Positions 28,262-37,249 of a stretch of DNA of 64,000 nt are shown piece by piece. Made by a program: the position numbers and the translations under genes. Every line of letters begins with the position of its first letter. Position 1 is the first letter of the stretch. The notes under the pieces are model-generated. The model had not been told where the DNA came from, made no database searches, and was given only the letters and a program-made list of their open reading frames with translations. This stretch comes from Neobacillus sp. CF12 (GTDB taxonomy: Bacteria > Bacillota > Bacilli > Bacillales > Cytobacillaceae), in assembly GCF_030348765.1 (NCBI RefSeq), contig NZ_JAUCEU010000007.1, positions 1,978,501-2,042,500 of the forward strand, given 5' to 3'.

Positions 28262-28894
28262 TTAATTTAGTATTAACTTTGATTTTTGATTAATTTTTTC
28301 AAAGGCAGTGGTTGCAGGTTTCATAATAAATAAGGCTAATAGATTTCCACTGTATAATATACAAATAGGCGGAGCATAAGAAAGGACAAAACATATTCCA
28401 AAACTGCCAATCAACATATAGAAGGTCGAAAGTGGATTCATAATCATCACAAAGAAGGAGTTTTTAATAACCTGGCTTAGCTTCATATCATAATGGACAA
28501 AAATAGGAATGATATAAAACAGCATGGAAATAAAAATGAATGTGATGATGAAAAATGGAACATATAAAATAGAAGCAAAACTGTTCTCGGCTAGTTGAAC
28601 AAACCGAAAATCTATAAATAGAATAATACCAACAATAGAAATCATCAATCCGAGAAGATTACTCTTAAAGAATTCCTGCTTATATGCAGTCCAAAAAGTC
28701 TTAAAAATAGACATTTCATCGTTACCTAGCATCCATTTACGAGCGACTGCAAACATTGCCACCGTTGCAGGAAAAAATCCAAAGATGACCAAACCTAGAA
28801 GTGAAAATGATATCCATAGTAAATTTAAGAATGCTAGTCTTGAAATCCACTCAAGCAATTTATTTAAACTTTCCATAAATCCAGAAGTGTCCAT
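28262..28894 (-). CDS. yesL: YesL-family membrane protein (DUF624)
   Basis: 210 aa with five or so hydrophobic segments (about 15-45, 75-100, 105-130, 145-170, 172-195). SLLGLVIFGFFPATVAMFAVARKWM near the N-terminus is the DUF624 signature. AAGGAGG precedes the ATG. It is found with yesMNOPQ-type importers in bacilli. The function is unestablished; it may help assemble or regulate the importer. A paralog is at 40902-41525. Confidence 0.92.
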   Translation of the reverse strand: MDTSGFMESLNKLLEWISRLAFLNLLWISFSLLGLVIFGFFPATVAMFAVARKWMLGNDEMSIFKTFWTAYKQEFFKSNLLGLMISIVGIILFIDFRFVQLAENSFASILYVPFFIITFIFISMLFYIIPIFVHYDMKLSQVIKNSFFVMIMNPLSTFYMLIGSFGICFVLSYAPPICILYSGNLLALFIMKPATTAFEKINQKSKLILN

Positions 28895-28940
28895 TTGTAA
28901 TCCTCCTTAAACACATGTACCCTAATTTTTAAACTACTGT

Positions 28941-28980
28941 AACTTTGCCACTTCCATTTAGGGTACGAAGTGGCAAAGTT
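28941..28980 (-). terminator. Hairpin between yesQ and yesL
   Basis: Perfect 14-bp stem AACTTTGCCACTTC with its complement and a 12-base loop. On the minus strand it is followed by an A/T-rich stretch without a clean T-run. It probably attenuates or processes the transcript, lowering yesL and downstream expression. Confidence 0.6.
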
Positions 28981-29006
28981 TTAAGGTTGACTTTTTTATT
29001 AACATG

Positions 29007-29852
29007 TTATCCCTTTAACCCACTCGTACTGATTCCTTCAACAACATGGCGTTGGAAGAGGAAGAAGATGACGAATACTGGAATTAAGGTAACAACTGAC
29101 ATCGCAAACATTGCGCCCCAGTTAGATACAGTTTCATTACTTAAGAACATATTTAATGCCATTGAAACAGTATACTTTGTCGGGCTATTCAAATATAATA
29201 CTGGCCCTAACAGGGATTCCCACGTCCAATAGAATGAGAAAATCGCTGCTGTCGCTAAAGATGGTTTGATTAATGGCAAGATAATCTTCGTGAAAATCTT
29301 GAAGGTTCCACAGCCATCAATTATCGCCGCTTCATCTAGCTCTCTTGGAATCGTCCGTATAAATTGAACTAAAAGGAAGATAAAGAACGGGTGTCCAAAA
29401 TATGCTGGTATTGCAAGTGGCTTAATAGAGTTAAGCCATTCAAGTTTCGCAAAAATGATATATTGCGGTACCATTAATACATCATGTGGAAGCATCAAGG
29501 TAACCATCATTAATCCAAACCAAAGTGCTTTTCCTTTAAACTCTAATCGTGCAAAACCAAAGGCAATGAATGCTGATGATATTACTTGTCCAATTAAGGT
29601 AATGACTACTAGAATGGCAGTATTTTTGATGAAAACACCAAATGAATTACCGCCAATCCCTTTCCAGCCGTCTACAAAGTTCGTCCATATCCATGTTTCT
29701 GGAATCAGTGATTTAGCTGTAATAAAGATAGTATCACTTGGTTTAAATGAGCTCATCACGAGCCAAATAACTGGATAAAGCATTAAAATCGCAAAACCGC
29801 CGACTAGTATATGATATATCCACCATCTTGGTGATTTTAACTTCGATGTCAT
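29007..29852 (-). CDS. yesQ: ABC sugar permease YesQ-type
   Basis: 281 aa with six membrane spans. The EAA loop is [23 protein letters not shown] (near 180-202). AGGAGG precedes the ATG and the gap to yesP is 2 bases. The C-terminal [18 protein letters not shown] is typical of CUT1-family permeases. It forms the pore with YesP and is fed by YesO. The ATPase would be a shared one encoded elsewhere. Confidence 0.94.
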   Translation of the reverse strand: MTSKLKSPRWWIYHILVGGFAILMLYPVIWLVMSSFKPSDTIFITAKSLIPETWIWTNFVDGWKGIGGNSFGVFIKNTAILVVITLIGQVISSAFIAFGFARLEFKGKALWFGLMMVTLMLPHDVLMVPQYIIFAKLEWLNSIKPLAIPAYFGHPFFIFLLVQFIRTIPRELDEAAIIDGCGTFKIFTKIILPLIKPSLATAAIFSFYWTWESLLGPVLYLNSPTKYTVSMALNMFLSNETVSNWGAMFAMSVVTLIPVFVIFFLFQRHVVEGISTSGLKG

Positions 29853-29854
29853 TG

Positions 29855-30814
29855 TTATTTGCCTCCTTCTGATTCATAGTGAACCCAATATTTTGATGTC
29901 GTAAAGATAAGGATTGTTAAAATTCCTACGATAATAAGCATGATCCAAGCCATTGCTGAAGCATAACCCATATTAAAGAACTCAAAACCTTGAATGAATA
30001 AGTATAGTGAATAAAGAAGAGTTCCGTCTAACGGGCCGCCAGTACCTTTAGAGATAATAAATGCTGGTACGAATGTCATAAAAGCACCAATTGTTTGCAT
30101 AACTGTATTGAATAAAATAACTGGGCTTAGCATTGGAAGAGTGATTTTGAAGAATTGTTGTATTCCATTTGCTCCGTCAACACTAGCTGCTTCATAATAA
30201 CTTTTCGGAATACCTTTTAATCCAGCTAAGAAGATCAGCATCGAGGAACCAAATTGCCATACTGACAAGAAGATGAGCATCCATAATGCCGCAGTCGGAT
30301 TACCAAACCATTTAACGATTGGGAGTCCAATTAAATCAAGTAAAATGTTGACAATACCTAAGTCACCAAAAACATTACGCCACATAATCGCAACGGCAAC
30401 GCTTCCTCCAATTAGAGAAGGTAAATAGAACAGTGAGCGGTAGATTCCAACTGCTCTTGAAGTTGTATTTAAAATGATTGCAATTAATAGTGCAAATGCA
30501 AGTCTTAAAGGTACCCCAGCAAGCACATAAATGAGTGTTACTTTTAATGATTGCCAATAGCGAGGGTCGGCAGTAAACATTTTTTTATAGTTTTCTAAGC
30601 CTATCCATTGTGGTGCTGCAAATAGGTTATAATTTGTAAATGATAAATATAAAGAGGCTATGATAGGAATTAATGTAAAAGCAAGGAATCCAATAATAAA
30701 CGGACTGATAAACGCATATCCTGTTAAGTTTTCCTTGATGGCGCGATTTCGTTTGGTAACAGTTCGAATCGTGATATCCGCATTTACATTTTCCTTTATC
30801 ACACGTGTACTCAT
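29855..30814 (-). CDS. yesP: ABC sugar permease YesP-type
   Basis: 319 aa with a cytoplasmic tail of about 30 residues and six spans. The EAA loop is [23 protein letters not shown] (near 216-238). AAGGAGATG precedes the ATG at 30814. It is the partner of YesQ in uptake of RG-I oligosaccharides, as inferred from the YesOPQ importer of B. subtilis. It is separated from yesO by a short hairpin. Confidence 0.94.
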   Translation of the reverse strand: MSTRVIKENVNADITIRTVTKRNRAIKENLTGYAFISPFIIGFLAFTLIPIIASLYLSFTNYNLFAAPQWIGLENYKKMFTADPRYWQSLKVTLIYVLAGVPLRLAFALLIAIILNTTSRAVGIYRSLFYLPSLIGGSVAVAIMWRNVFGDLGIVNILLDLIGLPIVKWFGNPTAALWMLIFLSVWQFGSSMLIFLAGLKGIPKSYYEAASVDGANGIQQFFKITLPMLSPVILFNTVMQTIGAFMTFVPAFIISKGTGGPLDGTLLYSLYLFIQGFEFFNMGYASAMAWIMLIIVGILTILIFTTSKYWVHYESEGGK

Positions 30815-30861
30815 TTATTCATCTCCTTATGCTTTAGATTCATTCCCTAAGATGAAAGGAC

Positions 30862-30892
30862 GATAGCTGACCTAAGAAAGTGATCAGCTATC
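30862..30892 (-). promoter_or_regulatory. Stem-loop between yesO and yesP
   Basis: GATAGCTGA/TCAGCTATC 9-bp stem with a 13-base loop and no T-run, 10 bases past the yesO stop. Such hairpins often protect the binding-protein part of the message, so that the SBP is made in excess over the permeases. Confidence 0.6.
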
Positions 30893-30902
30893 AAAGTGGA
30901 AA

Positions 30903-32207
30903 TTATTTTTTGTTTTGCGCTAAGACGCTTTCAGCTTGTTGTCTAAACTGTTTTGCTGCATCTTTCACTGATAGATTTCCATAAGCCATTTGTTCTGCTA
31001 AACTGTCAAGAGTTTCAATCACTTCTCCGGCACCAACTGGGTCTGGACCGTCGAATTCTGAGCTATTTCCTTCTGCCCAATCTACATAGTCAAATACTTG
31101 AACTTGTGCTGGTGAAAGTAGTGGCTTTAATGCTTCTTTAACAACGGAAGAACCAGGAACACCACGGTCACCAAGATTTAATTTGTTCGCTTCGATATCA
31201 TTGATCATAAAGTCAATAAACTTTGCAGCTTCTTCTTTATGCTCTGAGTTATTTCCAACTGACCAGAACATACTTGGTTTTAAATATAAACCTTTGTCAC
31301 TGTCAGGACCTGGCATTGGAGCAATCGCTAATTCACGATTTGCAACTTGTTGAATACCTACAAACTGGTTAGACCATTGCCAGATACCAATTGCATTCTG
31401 TGTAACTACAGGATCATCTTCAATCCCTTTCAACTGTGCTAAGAAATCAGGTGTTGGAACCGCTTTATCCTTTACCAATCCAGATGTCATGTTGAAGAAT
31501 TCTTCGAACAATTTATCATCCTTATAACCTAGGGAAGCTCCATCTTTGCTATAAAGTGATTTCCCTTGTGTTCTTAGGAAGTAATTGAAGAATACATCTG
31601 CTTTCATTCCAGTATCCATAAATACGCCAGCAGCTTTTGCTTTTGCCGCAATTTCTTTGTAATCATCCCAAGTCCAATCTTCAGGGATAGAATCTACACC
31701 AGCTTTTTTAAGTACTGCAGGATCATGATGGAAACCAACAACGTTTACACCAGCGTTAATACCATAAAGCTTGTCACCAAGTTTACCGCCATTAATGATG
31801 TTATCAGCAATATCTTTTGTATTGATTTGTTTATCCACAAATGGAGTTAAATCAGCAATTTGATTATTTTGTGCATACTGTGAGAAGTATGATAAGTCCA
31901 TTTGGATAATGTCTGGAAGCTCATTTGCTGCTGCTTGTGGAGCTAACTTTTTCCAGTAGTCATCCCAAGCAGCATATTCAGCTTCGATTTTTACGTTTGG
32001 ATTTTTTTCTTCATACATTTTAATAATTTCTAGGGTATAATCATGTCGTGGTTGCGATCCCCACCATGCAATTCGAAGAGTAACTTTTTCATCTTTTTTG
32101 TCTTCTTTAGGTTTAGATTCTTCATTGCTTGTTGAACTGCTGCCGCTACATGCTGCTAATGAAAAAACTAGAACAAATGAGAATAATAAAACTAAGATTT
32201 TTTTCAT
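30903..32207 (-). CDS. yesO: Sugar-binding lipoprotein YesO-type
   Basis: 434 aa. The ATG at 32207 has AAGGGGG. The lipobox is SLAA-C20, followed by a Ser/Lys/Asp-rich tether. AWWGSQPRHDYTLEII, AAWDDYWKKLAPQAAANELPDIIQMD and a C-terminal DPVGAGEVIE motif match YesO. It leads the yesOPQL operon. It captures RG-I-derived oligosaccharides at the membrane surface. Two paralogs, at 10144 and 32405, share about the same length. Confidence 0.94.
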   Translation of the reverse strand: MKKILVLLFSFVLVFSLAACSGSSSTSNEESKPKEDKKDEKVTLRIAWWGSQPRHDYTLEIIKMYEEKNPNVKIEAEYAAWDDYWKKLAPQAAANELPDIIQMDLSYFSQYAQNNQIADLTPFVDKQINTKDIADNIINGGKLGDKLYGINAGVNVVGFHHDPAVLKKAGVDSIPEDWTWDDYKEIAAKAKAAGVFMDTGMKADVFFNYFLRTQGKSLYSKDGASLGYKDDKLFEEFFNMTSGLVKDKAVPTPDFLAQLKGIEDDPVVTQNAIGIWQWSNQFVGIQQVANRELAIAPMPGPDSDKGLYLKPSMFWSVGNNSEHKEEAAKFIDFMINDIEANKLNLGDRGVPGSSVVKEALKPLLSPAQVQVFDYVDWAEGNSSEFDGPDPVGAGEVIETLDSLAEQMAYGNLSVKDAAKQFRQQAESVLAQNKK

Positions 32208-32237
32208 TTTTTCTCCCCCTTATTTTTCACACTTTTA

Positions 32238-32251
32238 TGTAAGTGTTTACA
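32238..32251 (-). promoter_or_regulatory. cre-like operator upstream of yesO
   Basis: Minus-strand TGTAAACACTTACA is a near-palindrome matching 8 of 9 fixed cre positions (CA in place of the central CG). It lies 31 bases before the yesO start, in the region expected for the promoter. It may bind CcpA or a LacI-type repressor. Confidence 0.5.
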
Positions 32252-32339
32252 TTTATTATTATAAGGCTCAACTCCATATTGCCTGAATCCAAATTTCCGC
32301 TTTGTTTGTTTAAAAATCAGACTTTTCATTTAAAATAGA

Positions 32340-32390
32340 AAAAAGCTCCCGTGAAACAAGCAGTTTATCGCTTGTTCGCGGGAGCTTTTT
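32340..32390 (-). terminator. Intrinsic terminator after the binding protein of triad B
   Basis: AAAAAGCTCCCG/CGGGAGCTTTTT with a second inner stem AACAAGC/GCTTGTT. The A/T flanks make it potentially bidirectional. It lies 14 bases beyond the SBP stop and cleanly separates triad B from the yesOPQL operon. Confidence 0.9.
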
Positions 32391-32404
32391 TATAAATTGA
32401 TAGA

Positions 32405-33700
32405 TCAATTCTTGTCTGAAAGGATTTTAGTTGCCTCACTTCTAAATATTTTTGCCCCTTCATGTGGTGTAATTTTCTTAAATAGTATTTGTTCTGAAAC
32501 ATCCTGTAACTTTTTCACTACCTCAATACTGCCAAGTGGGTCTGCTTTATCTACATTTTTGCTTGTGTTTTTAGCTTTATTTACGTAATCGAATACCTTT
32601 TTCTGATTTTCGGATAAATCTTCTTCTATTTTCTCTACTACCTTTGAAGAAATAGGAACCCCCCTTTCTCCTTTTATAACGCTATTTGCTTGAATATCAT
32701 TTACAAAGAAATTAATAAATAGAGCAGCTGCCTCTTTATTCTTTGAACTTTTAGCCATTGAAAAAAGCATACTAGGCTTCACAGTAAGTCCCAACTCTTG
32801 ACCAGGTCCTGGAGGTGGAATAAGCTCGAGCTGACGGTTTGCTGCTTTCAAGTATCCGAAGTATTGGTTGGAATAGACCCATTGCATCGGTGACTGCCCC
32901 GTTACGATCAACTCATCTTCTATTCTTTTAATCTGTTCTGTAACATCCGCTCTTGGGAAGGCACCTTTTTCCAACAATCTTAATTGCATCTCGAAATAAT
33001 CAATAAACAATTGATCATCATCATAACCTAATCCATTTCCATTCTTATTATATAAATTCATTCCATTTGTCCGTAAGTAATAAGAAAAGAATACATCCGG
33101 TGATTTCATTCCGTTTGTACCATAATTACCAGTTTCTTTGTGAACCTGCAAGACCATTTCTTCAAAATCGCTCCAAGTCCAATTTGGCAATGGATAACTA
33201 CCGATTGCTGACGAAAGTAATTCACGATCTACGATTATTGCAGGTGCATTTATTCCTAATGGCAATCCATACAAGTTACTGTCAATTTTCCCACCAGAAA
33301 GAATTCTCTCACTAATCGAATCTGTTTTAATCACATCTTGTTCAATAAACGGTGTTAAATCCTCAAGCAAATCATTATCACTATAGGGTCTTAGATAGAG
33401 CAAATCCATTTGGACAATGTCAGGAAGCTGATTGGCAGCTGCCTTCGGAGCTAGCTTTTTCCAATAATCATCCCAATTTGCGTATATAGGATCAACATGA
33501 ATATGTGGATATTTTTCCTCAAATAATTTAATTACTTCTAAGGTATAATCATGTCTTGGTTGTTCGCCCCACCAGGCAATTTTTAAAGTAATTTCCTTTT
33601 TACCTTTACTCGGGGCGGAATTTACTCTATCAATTTCTCCACAACCACCAGCGAAAAGTACCATTACTAGGGACAAAGTTGAAAACAATAGTTTTTTCAT
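32405..33700 (-). CDS. Orphan YesO-like binding lipoprotein of sensor triad B
   Basis: 431 aa. The lipobox is FAGG-C20. The ATG at 33700 has AAGGGG. It shares IAWWGEQPRHDYTLEVIK and [27 protein letters not shown] with YesO and with the SBP of triad A. It lies 24 bases after a YesN-type regulator gene and is followed by a terminator, so it is co-transcribed with the kinase and regulator and not with permeases. Either it is an accessory binding protein for YesPQ or it presents ligand to the kinase. Confidence 0.9.
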   Translation of the reverse strand: MKKLLFSTLSLVMVLFAGGCGEIDRVNSAPSKGKKEITLKIAWWGEQPRHDYTLEVIKLFEEKYPHIHVDPIYANWDDYWKKLAPKAAANQLPDIVQMDLLYLRPYSDNDLLEDLTPFIEQDVIKTDSISERILSGGKIDSNLYGLPLGINAPAIIVDRELLSSAIGSYPLPNWTWSDFEEMVLQVHKETGNYGTNGMKSPDVFFSYYLRTNGMNLYNKNGNGLGYDDDQLFIDYFEMQLRLLEKGAFPRADVTEQIKRIEDELIVTGQSPMQWVYSNQYFGYLKAANRQLELIPPPGPGQELGLTVKPSMLFSMAKSSKNKEAAALFINFFVNDIQANSVIKGERGVPISSKVVEKIEEDLSENQKKVFDYVNKAKNTSKNVDKADPLGSIEVVKKLQDVSEQILFKKITPHEGAKIFRSEATKILSDKN

Positions 33701-33724
33701 CGTTTTTTACCCCTTTTTCTATTT

Positions 33725-35284
33725 TTACAACCCTTGTAAGGATTCTCTTTTGTATTCTGATGGAGTAAAACCTGTATGTTTTTTAAATACCTGACTAAAA
33801 TATTGAGGGTTTTCACCATAACCAATTTTTTCAGCGATTTCAAATACTTTTACATCGCTTTCCTTTTCAATCAGACTAATGGCTAATTCAATTCTTAATC
33901 TCGTTATATAATTTGAAAACTTTTCACCTGTTTCTTTCTTAAAAAGCTTCCCTAGGTAATCTGCATTCATATATAACATTTCATTTGCGACCCAATGTAA
34001 CGATAAATTTTGATTTCCAATATACTTATGAATCGTCTCAATGACTTTATTTATTATCGTTGAATGTTTATTATTATTTTGATCAAAGAATGATAGTGTA
34101 ATTTCTTGGGCAACGCTTTCAAAAAAGGCTCTCAGATTTTGAATTGTGTCTATTTCTAGTAACTGCGTTAACTTTGTTAAATACGTATTCATTTCTTTAG
34201 GTTCACATAACCGTATCATCGCATTAAATAACTGGATGACATATGACTTGGTGATATTGATATCAAGCCTTAAATCTATTAAATGAGTAAAAAATGTCAT
34301 TATTTCTTTATTTACATCTATCCAGGAACCAGACTTCACTAATCGACAAAAGGTTTGGTCATCAAAATAGAATTCTAATTCACCTGATGTGTTTTGATAG
34401 GAGATGTCTTTCTTTGTAATAATTCCTCCTTCTCCTAAATAAAATCGGTAAGTTAAACAATCAAGTGCTTCATTATATAATTTATTCGCATTACTGAGTT
34501 TTCCATTATCACTAATGGCCACGGTAGAATCAATTTGGTAATATTGATAGAATGTTTTTTTTATTTTTTCAATTTGTGCGTGAAGTTTTGGGTAATTACT
34601 ATCATCTTCAAGTAGAAATAAAATGGTTTCCCCTACCGTACAACTAAGAATATAAGAATCAAAAATATGTTCAGCAATATTTTTCATTGCAAACATATGC
34701 TCAAATTCAAAATTCCCCTCGAGTTGAAATAACACTAGCCTTACACTGGGAGTATTTATATCTATATTAAATAGCTTTTGATAATACTCTAAATTTTTAT
34801 TTTCATAATGATTGGTAATATAATCTTTCAGCAGCTGTTCTTTGGCATAGGGTAAAACACTCTCAAGAGTCCCTTTCATCTTCTGGATAAACTGTTCCCG
34901 ATTTTGTATTTGTTTTAAATCCTCACAAATCTCGGTTACGGCATCCATAATCGTATTCTCGTTACAAGGTTTTAATAGGTAATGTTTCACTCCGTATTGC
35001 ATTGCCTGTTTTGCATAATCAAATTCACTGAAGCCTGATAACAAAACGAATCGAATCTCAGGAAAAACACTATGAACCTTAGCAACCAACTCTAGGCCAT
35101 TCATTCCTGGCATTTTGATGTCACTAATTACGATATCCGGCTTTTTTTGTTCAATTATGCTGAATGCTTCTATCCCATTTCTTGCGGTCCCGATCAAATT
35201 TGTGCCCATTGACTCCCAATTAATTACCTTGGACATTCCATCGGTAATGATTCTTTCATCATCTACTAACAATACCTTATACAT
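33725..35284 (-). CDS. yesN: YesN-type response regulator of triad B
   Basis: 519 aa. The start at 35284 (MYKVLLVDDE) follows AAAGGGGGA; the longer frame overlaps the kinase further and is not receiver-like. The receiver has D55 in VISDIKMP and HYLLKP. The AraC HTH is at about 415-519 (YLGKLFKKETGEKFSNYI; YFSQVFKKHTGFTPSEYK). The gene overlaps the kinase gene by 8 bases. Very similar in plan to the regulator at 11510, so cross-regulation of shared promoters is plausible. Confidence 0.94.
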   Translation of the reverse strand: MYKVLLVDDERIITDGMSKVINWESMGTNLIGTARNGIEAFSIIEQKKPDIVISDIKMPGMNGLELVAKVHSVFPEIRFVLLSGFSEFDYAKQAMQYGVKHYLLKPCNENTIMDAVTEICEDLKQIQNREQFIQKMKGTLESVLPYAKEQLLKDYITNHYENKNLEYYQKLFNIDINTPSVRLVLFQLEGNFEFEHMFAMKNIAEHIFDSYILSCTVGETILFLLEDDSNYPKLHAQIEKIKKTFYQYYQIDSTVAISDNGKLSNANKLYNEALDCLTYRFYLGEGGIITKKDISYQNTSGELEFYFDDQTFCRLVKSGSWIDVNKEIMTFFTHLIDLRLDINITKSYVIQLFNAMIRLCEPKEMNTYLTKLTQLLEIDTIQNLRAFFESVAQEITLSFFDQNNNKHSTIINKVIETIHKYIGNQNLSLHWVANEMLYMNADYLGKLFKKETGEKFSNYITRLRIELAISLIEKESDVKVFEIAEKIGYGENPQYFSQVFKKHTGFTPSEYKRESLQGL

Positions 35285-37061
35285 GGTCTTCCCCCTTATT
35301 GAAAGGTAAAACAATGATAACCTTCGTTCCTTTATTAGGTTCGCTTTCAATATTTATTCCATATCTCTCCCCATAAGAGAGTTTAATTCTATCATTAATG
35401 TTCGATAAGCCGACCCCTTGACCTCGCGTCTTCACTTCACCCTTTTTTAACTTTTCAATGAAAGTAGTCTCCATTCCTGGCCCATCATCTTCAACAATTA
35501 GTTTTATCGTTTCTTTATCTACAATTGAATAAATACTAATTTTACATGGGTCAATCTTAGGCTCGAGCGCATAATGAATGGCATTTTCAACAAGTGGCTG
35601 CAACGTTAACTTCGGAATATAGAATCCAACAATATCTAAATCTACCTGCAAGTGAAAATCCAATCTGTCTTCAAAACGATATTTCTGAATAACCACATAA
35701 TTTTTTACAACATTAAGCTCCTCTTCAATGGTAATCAGTGGTTGTTTTAAGCTAATTGAATTACGAAGCAAAAATCCTAGTGCTTCTACCATTTTAGAAA
35801 TTTGTGACTGGCCATTGCCTTTTGCTAACCAATTGATAGATTCTAAGGTATTGTATAAAAAATGAGGATTTATTTGAGCCTGAAGTGCTTTAAACTCTGT
35901 CTCTTTAATCGTAAGCTGCTTTGAATAATTTTCATTTATAAGTTCATCGATTTGTTGAATCATTGTTTGGAAGTTTTGTTGGAGTTTACCAACTTCATCA
36001 TCCTGAAATGCGGATGTTGTAAGTGCTTTCTTTCTAGCTTGCTTAAAATCGCCAACTTTTACATACTGCATGCCATCTACAAGATTCTCCAAAGGCAACG
36101 TTATGTTCCTAGCAAAACGAATACCAAACATTGTTACAACCACAAACATTAGGATAAAGATTATTATTAAGAAGGTTTTCACCATATTAATATTTTCAAA
36201 GATTTGATTATAGGGAATTACATTCAAATAACCCCAATCAAAGTAGTTGGATTTAATATGAACAAGAAAATAATTCTTTTTATCAATTTTTTTAAATTGA
36301 TAGCCTGATTCTAACGCTTGAGAATCTATCGATATGGCTGCTTCTTTAAATACTAAGCTTGGTTCTTTCGGAAAAATAATATTGTTTTTTCTAACGATTA
36401 AGAATTCACCATCGCTTTTTCTAGATCCTTCTAAAATATTGGCTACAAGTTTGTCCATATTGAGATAGATGATGATTGTACCAAGGTTGTCAAAACTTAA
36501 GTTCCGAAACTGTCTTATTTCTCGTGCTGTAGCGAATATGAAATCATTTTTTTCTGGATTTAACCAAACATTACTGCCATTGGCCTTTATTGCCATTTTA
36601 GTAATATCCGTTTTTTGCTGTTGATTTAGTTTAAATGTCCTTGGTCCAACTATATACTCTTCTCCATTTACATCAACTAAATTAATAGATTGGATATATT
36701 CTTCCTTGTTAGCATAGCTTAATAGTTTATCCAACATGTTCGTACGCATACGAAATTTATCATATTCTGTACTATCTTCACTAATGGAAGATAAGTATTG
36801 TTGAATTTGTGCATCTGTCAATATATTGTAGGAAAGGTCCTCCAAATCCCTTAATTCACTCTCAATACTATTAGAAGATGTGCTTAGGACTTGAGAGGAT
36901 TTGCTATATATTTGCTCATCGTAAATATGAAAAGCATACTGTAAACCGAAAAAAGCAAAGGAAAATGAAATAACCATAATCCATGACACGAGTAGGAAAA
37001 GTTTATATTTAATTTGTAAATTGGCATACTGCTTTTTTAGTCTATGAAGTAGCTTCTTCAT
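35277..37061 (-). CDS. yesM: YesM-type sensor histidine kinase of triad B
   Basis: 594 aa. TTGGAG precedes the ATG. Spans lie at about 20-42 and 295-318, enclosing an extracellular sensor of about 250 residues, and HAMP follows. The phosphoacceptor His is in QAQINPHFLYNTLESINWLA. The ATPase region carries VENAIHYALE, EDDGPGME and GQGVGLSNI. The extracellular part is divergent from that of the triad A kinase apart from its first 50 residues, suggesting different ligands or SBP partners. First gene of kinase-regulator-SBP. Confidence 0.94.
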   Translation of the reverse strand: MKKLLHRLKKQYANLQIKYKLFLLVSWIMVISFSFAFFGLQYAFHIYDEQIYSKSSQVLSTSSNSIESELRDLEDLSYNILTDAQIQQYLSSISEDSTEYDKFRMRTNMLDKLLSYANKEEYIQSINLVDVNGEEYIVGPRTFKLNQQQKTDITKMAIKANGSNVWLNPEKNDFIFATAREIRQFRNLSFDNLGTIIIYLNMDKLVANILEGSRKSDGEFLIVRKNNIIFPKEPSLVFKEAAISIDSQALESGYQFKKIDKKNYFLVHIKSNYFDWGYLNVIPYNQIFENINMVKTFLIIIFILMFVVVTMFGIRFARNITLPLENLVDGMQYVKVGDFKQARKKALTTSAFQDDEVGKLQQNFQTMIQQIDELINENYSKQLTIKETEFKALQAQINPHFLYNTLESINWLAKGNGQSQISKMVEALGFLLRNSISLKQPLITIEEELNVVKNYVVIQKYRFEDRLDFHLQVDLDIVGFYIPKLTLQPLVENAIHYALEPKIDPCKISIYSIVDKETIKLIVEDDGPGMETTFIEKLKKGEVKTRGQGVGLSNINDRIKLSYGERYGINIESEPNKGTKVIIVLPFNKGEDHV

Positions 37062-37220
37062 TAGGAGTTCTCCAATTGTTTTATTTTTAAGGATGTGTAA
37101 GCGTAGTCAATACCAAGGTAAATAAATTTACTATATTTTACTAAAACTTTCCCGTAAATTACTTAAATTTTAACATTTACTTCGTGTTTTTCCTAGAGGT
37201 ATTTTCCTTGAAATAAAAAC

Positions 37221-37241
37221 AGCCCTCGAATAGTGAGGGCT
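37221..37241 (-). terminator. Intrinsic terminator after the ABC exporter operon
   Basis: AGCCCTC/GAGGGCT stem with a short loop, followed on the minus strand by GTTTTTATTT. It lies 9 bases past the exporter stop. The 188-base gap 37062-37249 also carries the promoter region for the kinase of triad B. Confidence 0.8.
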
Positions 37242-37249
37242 TCTTCGTG

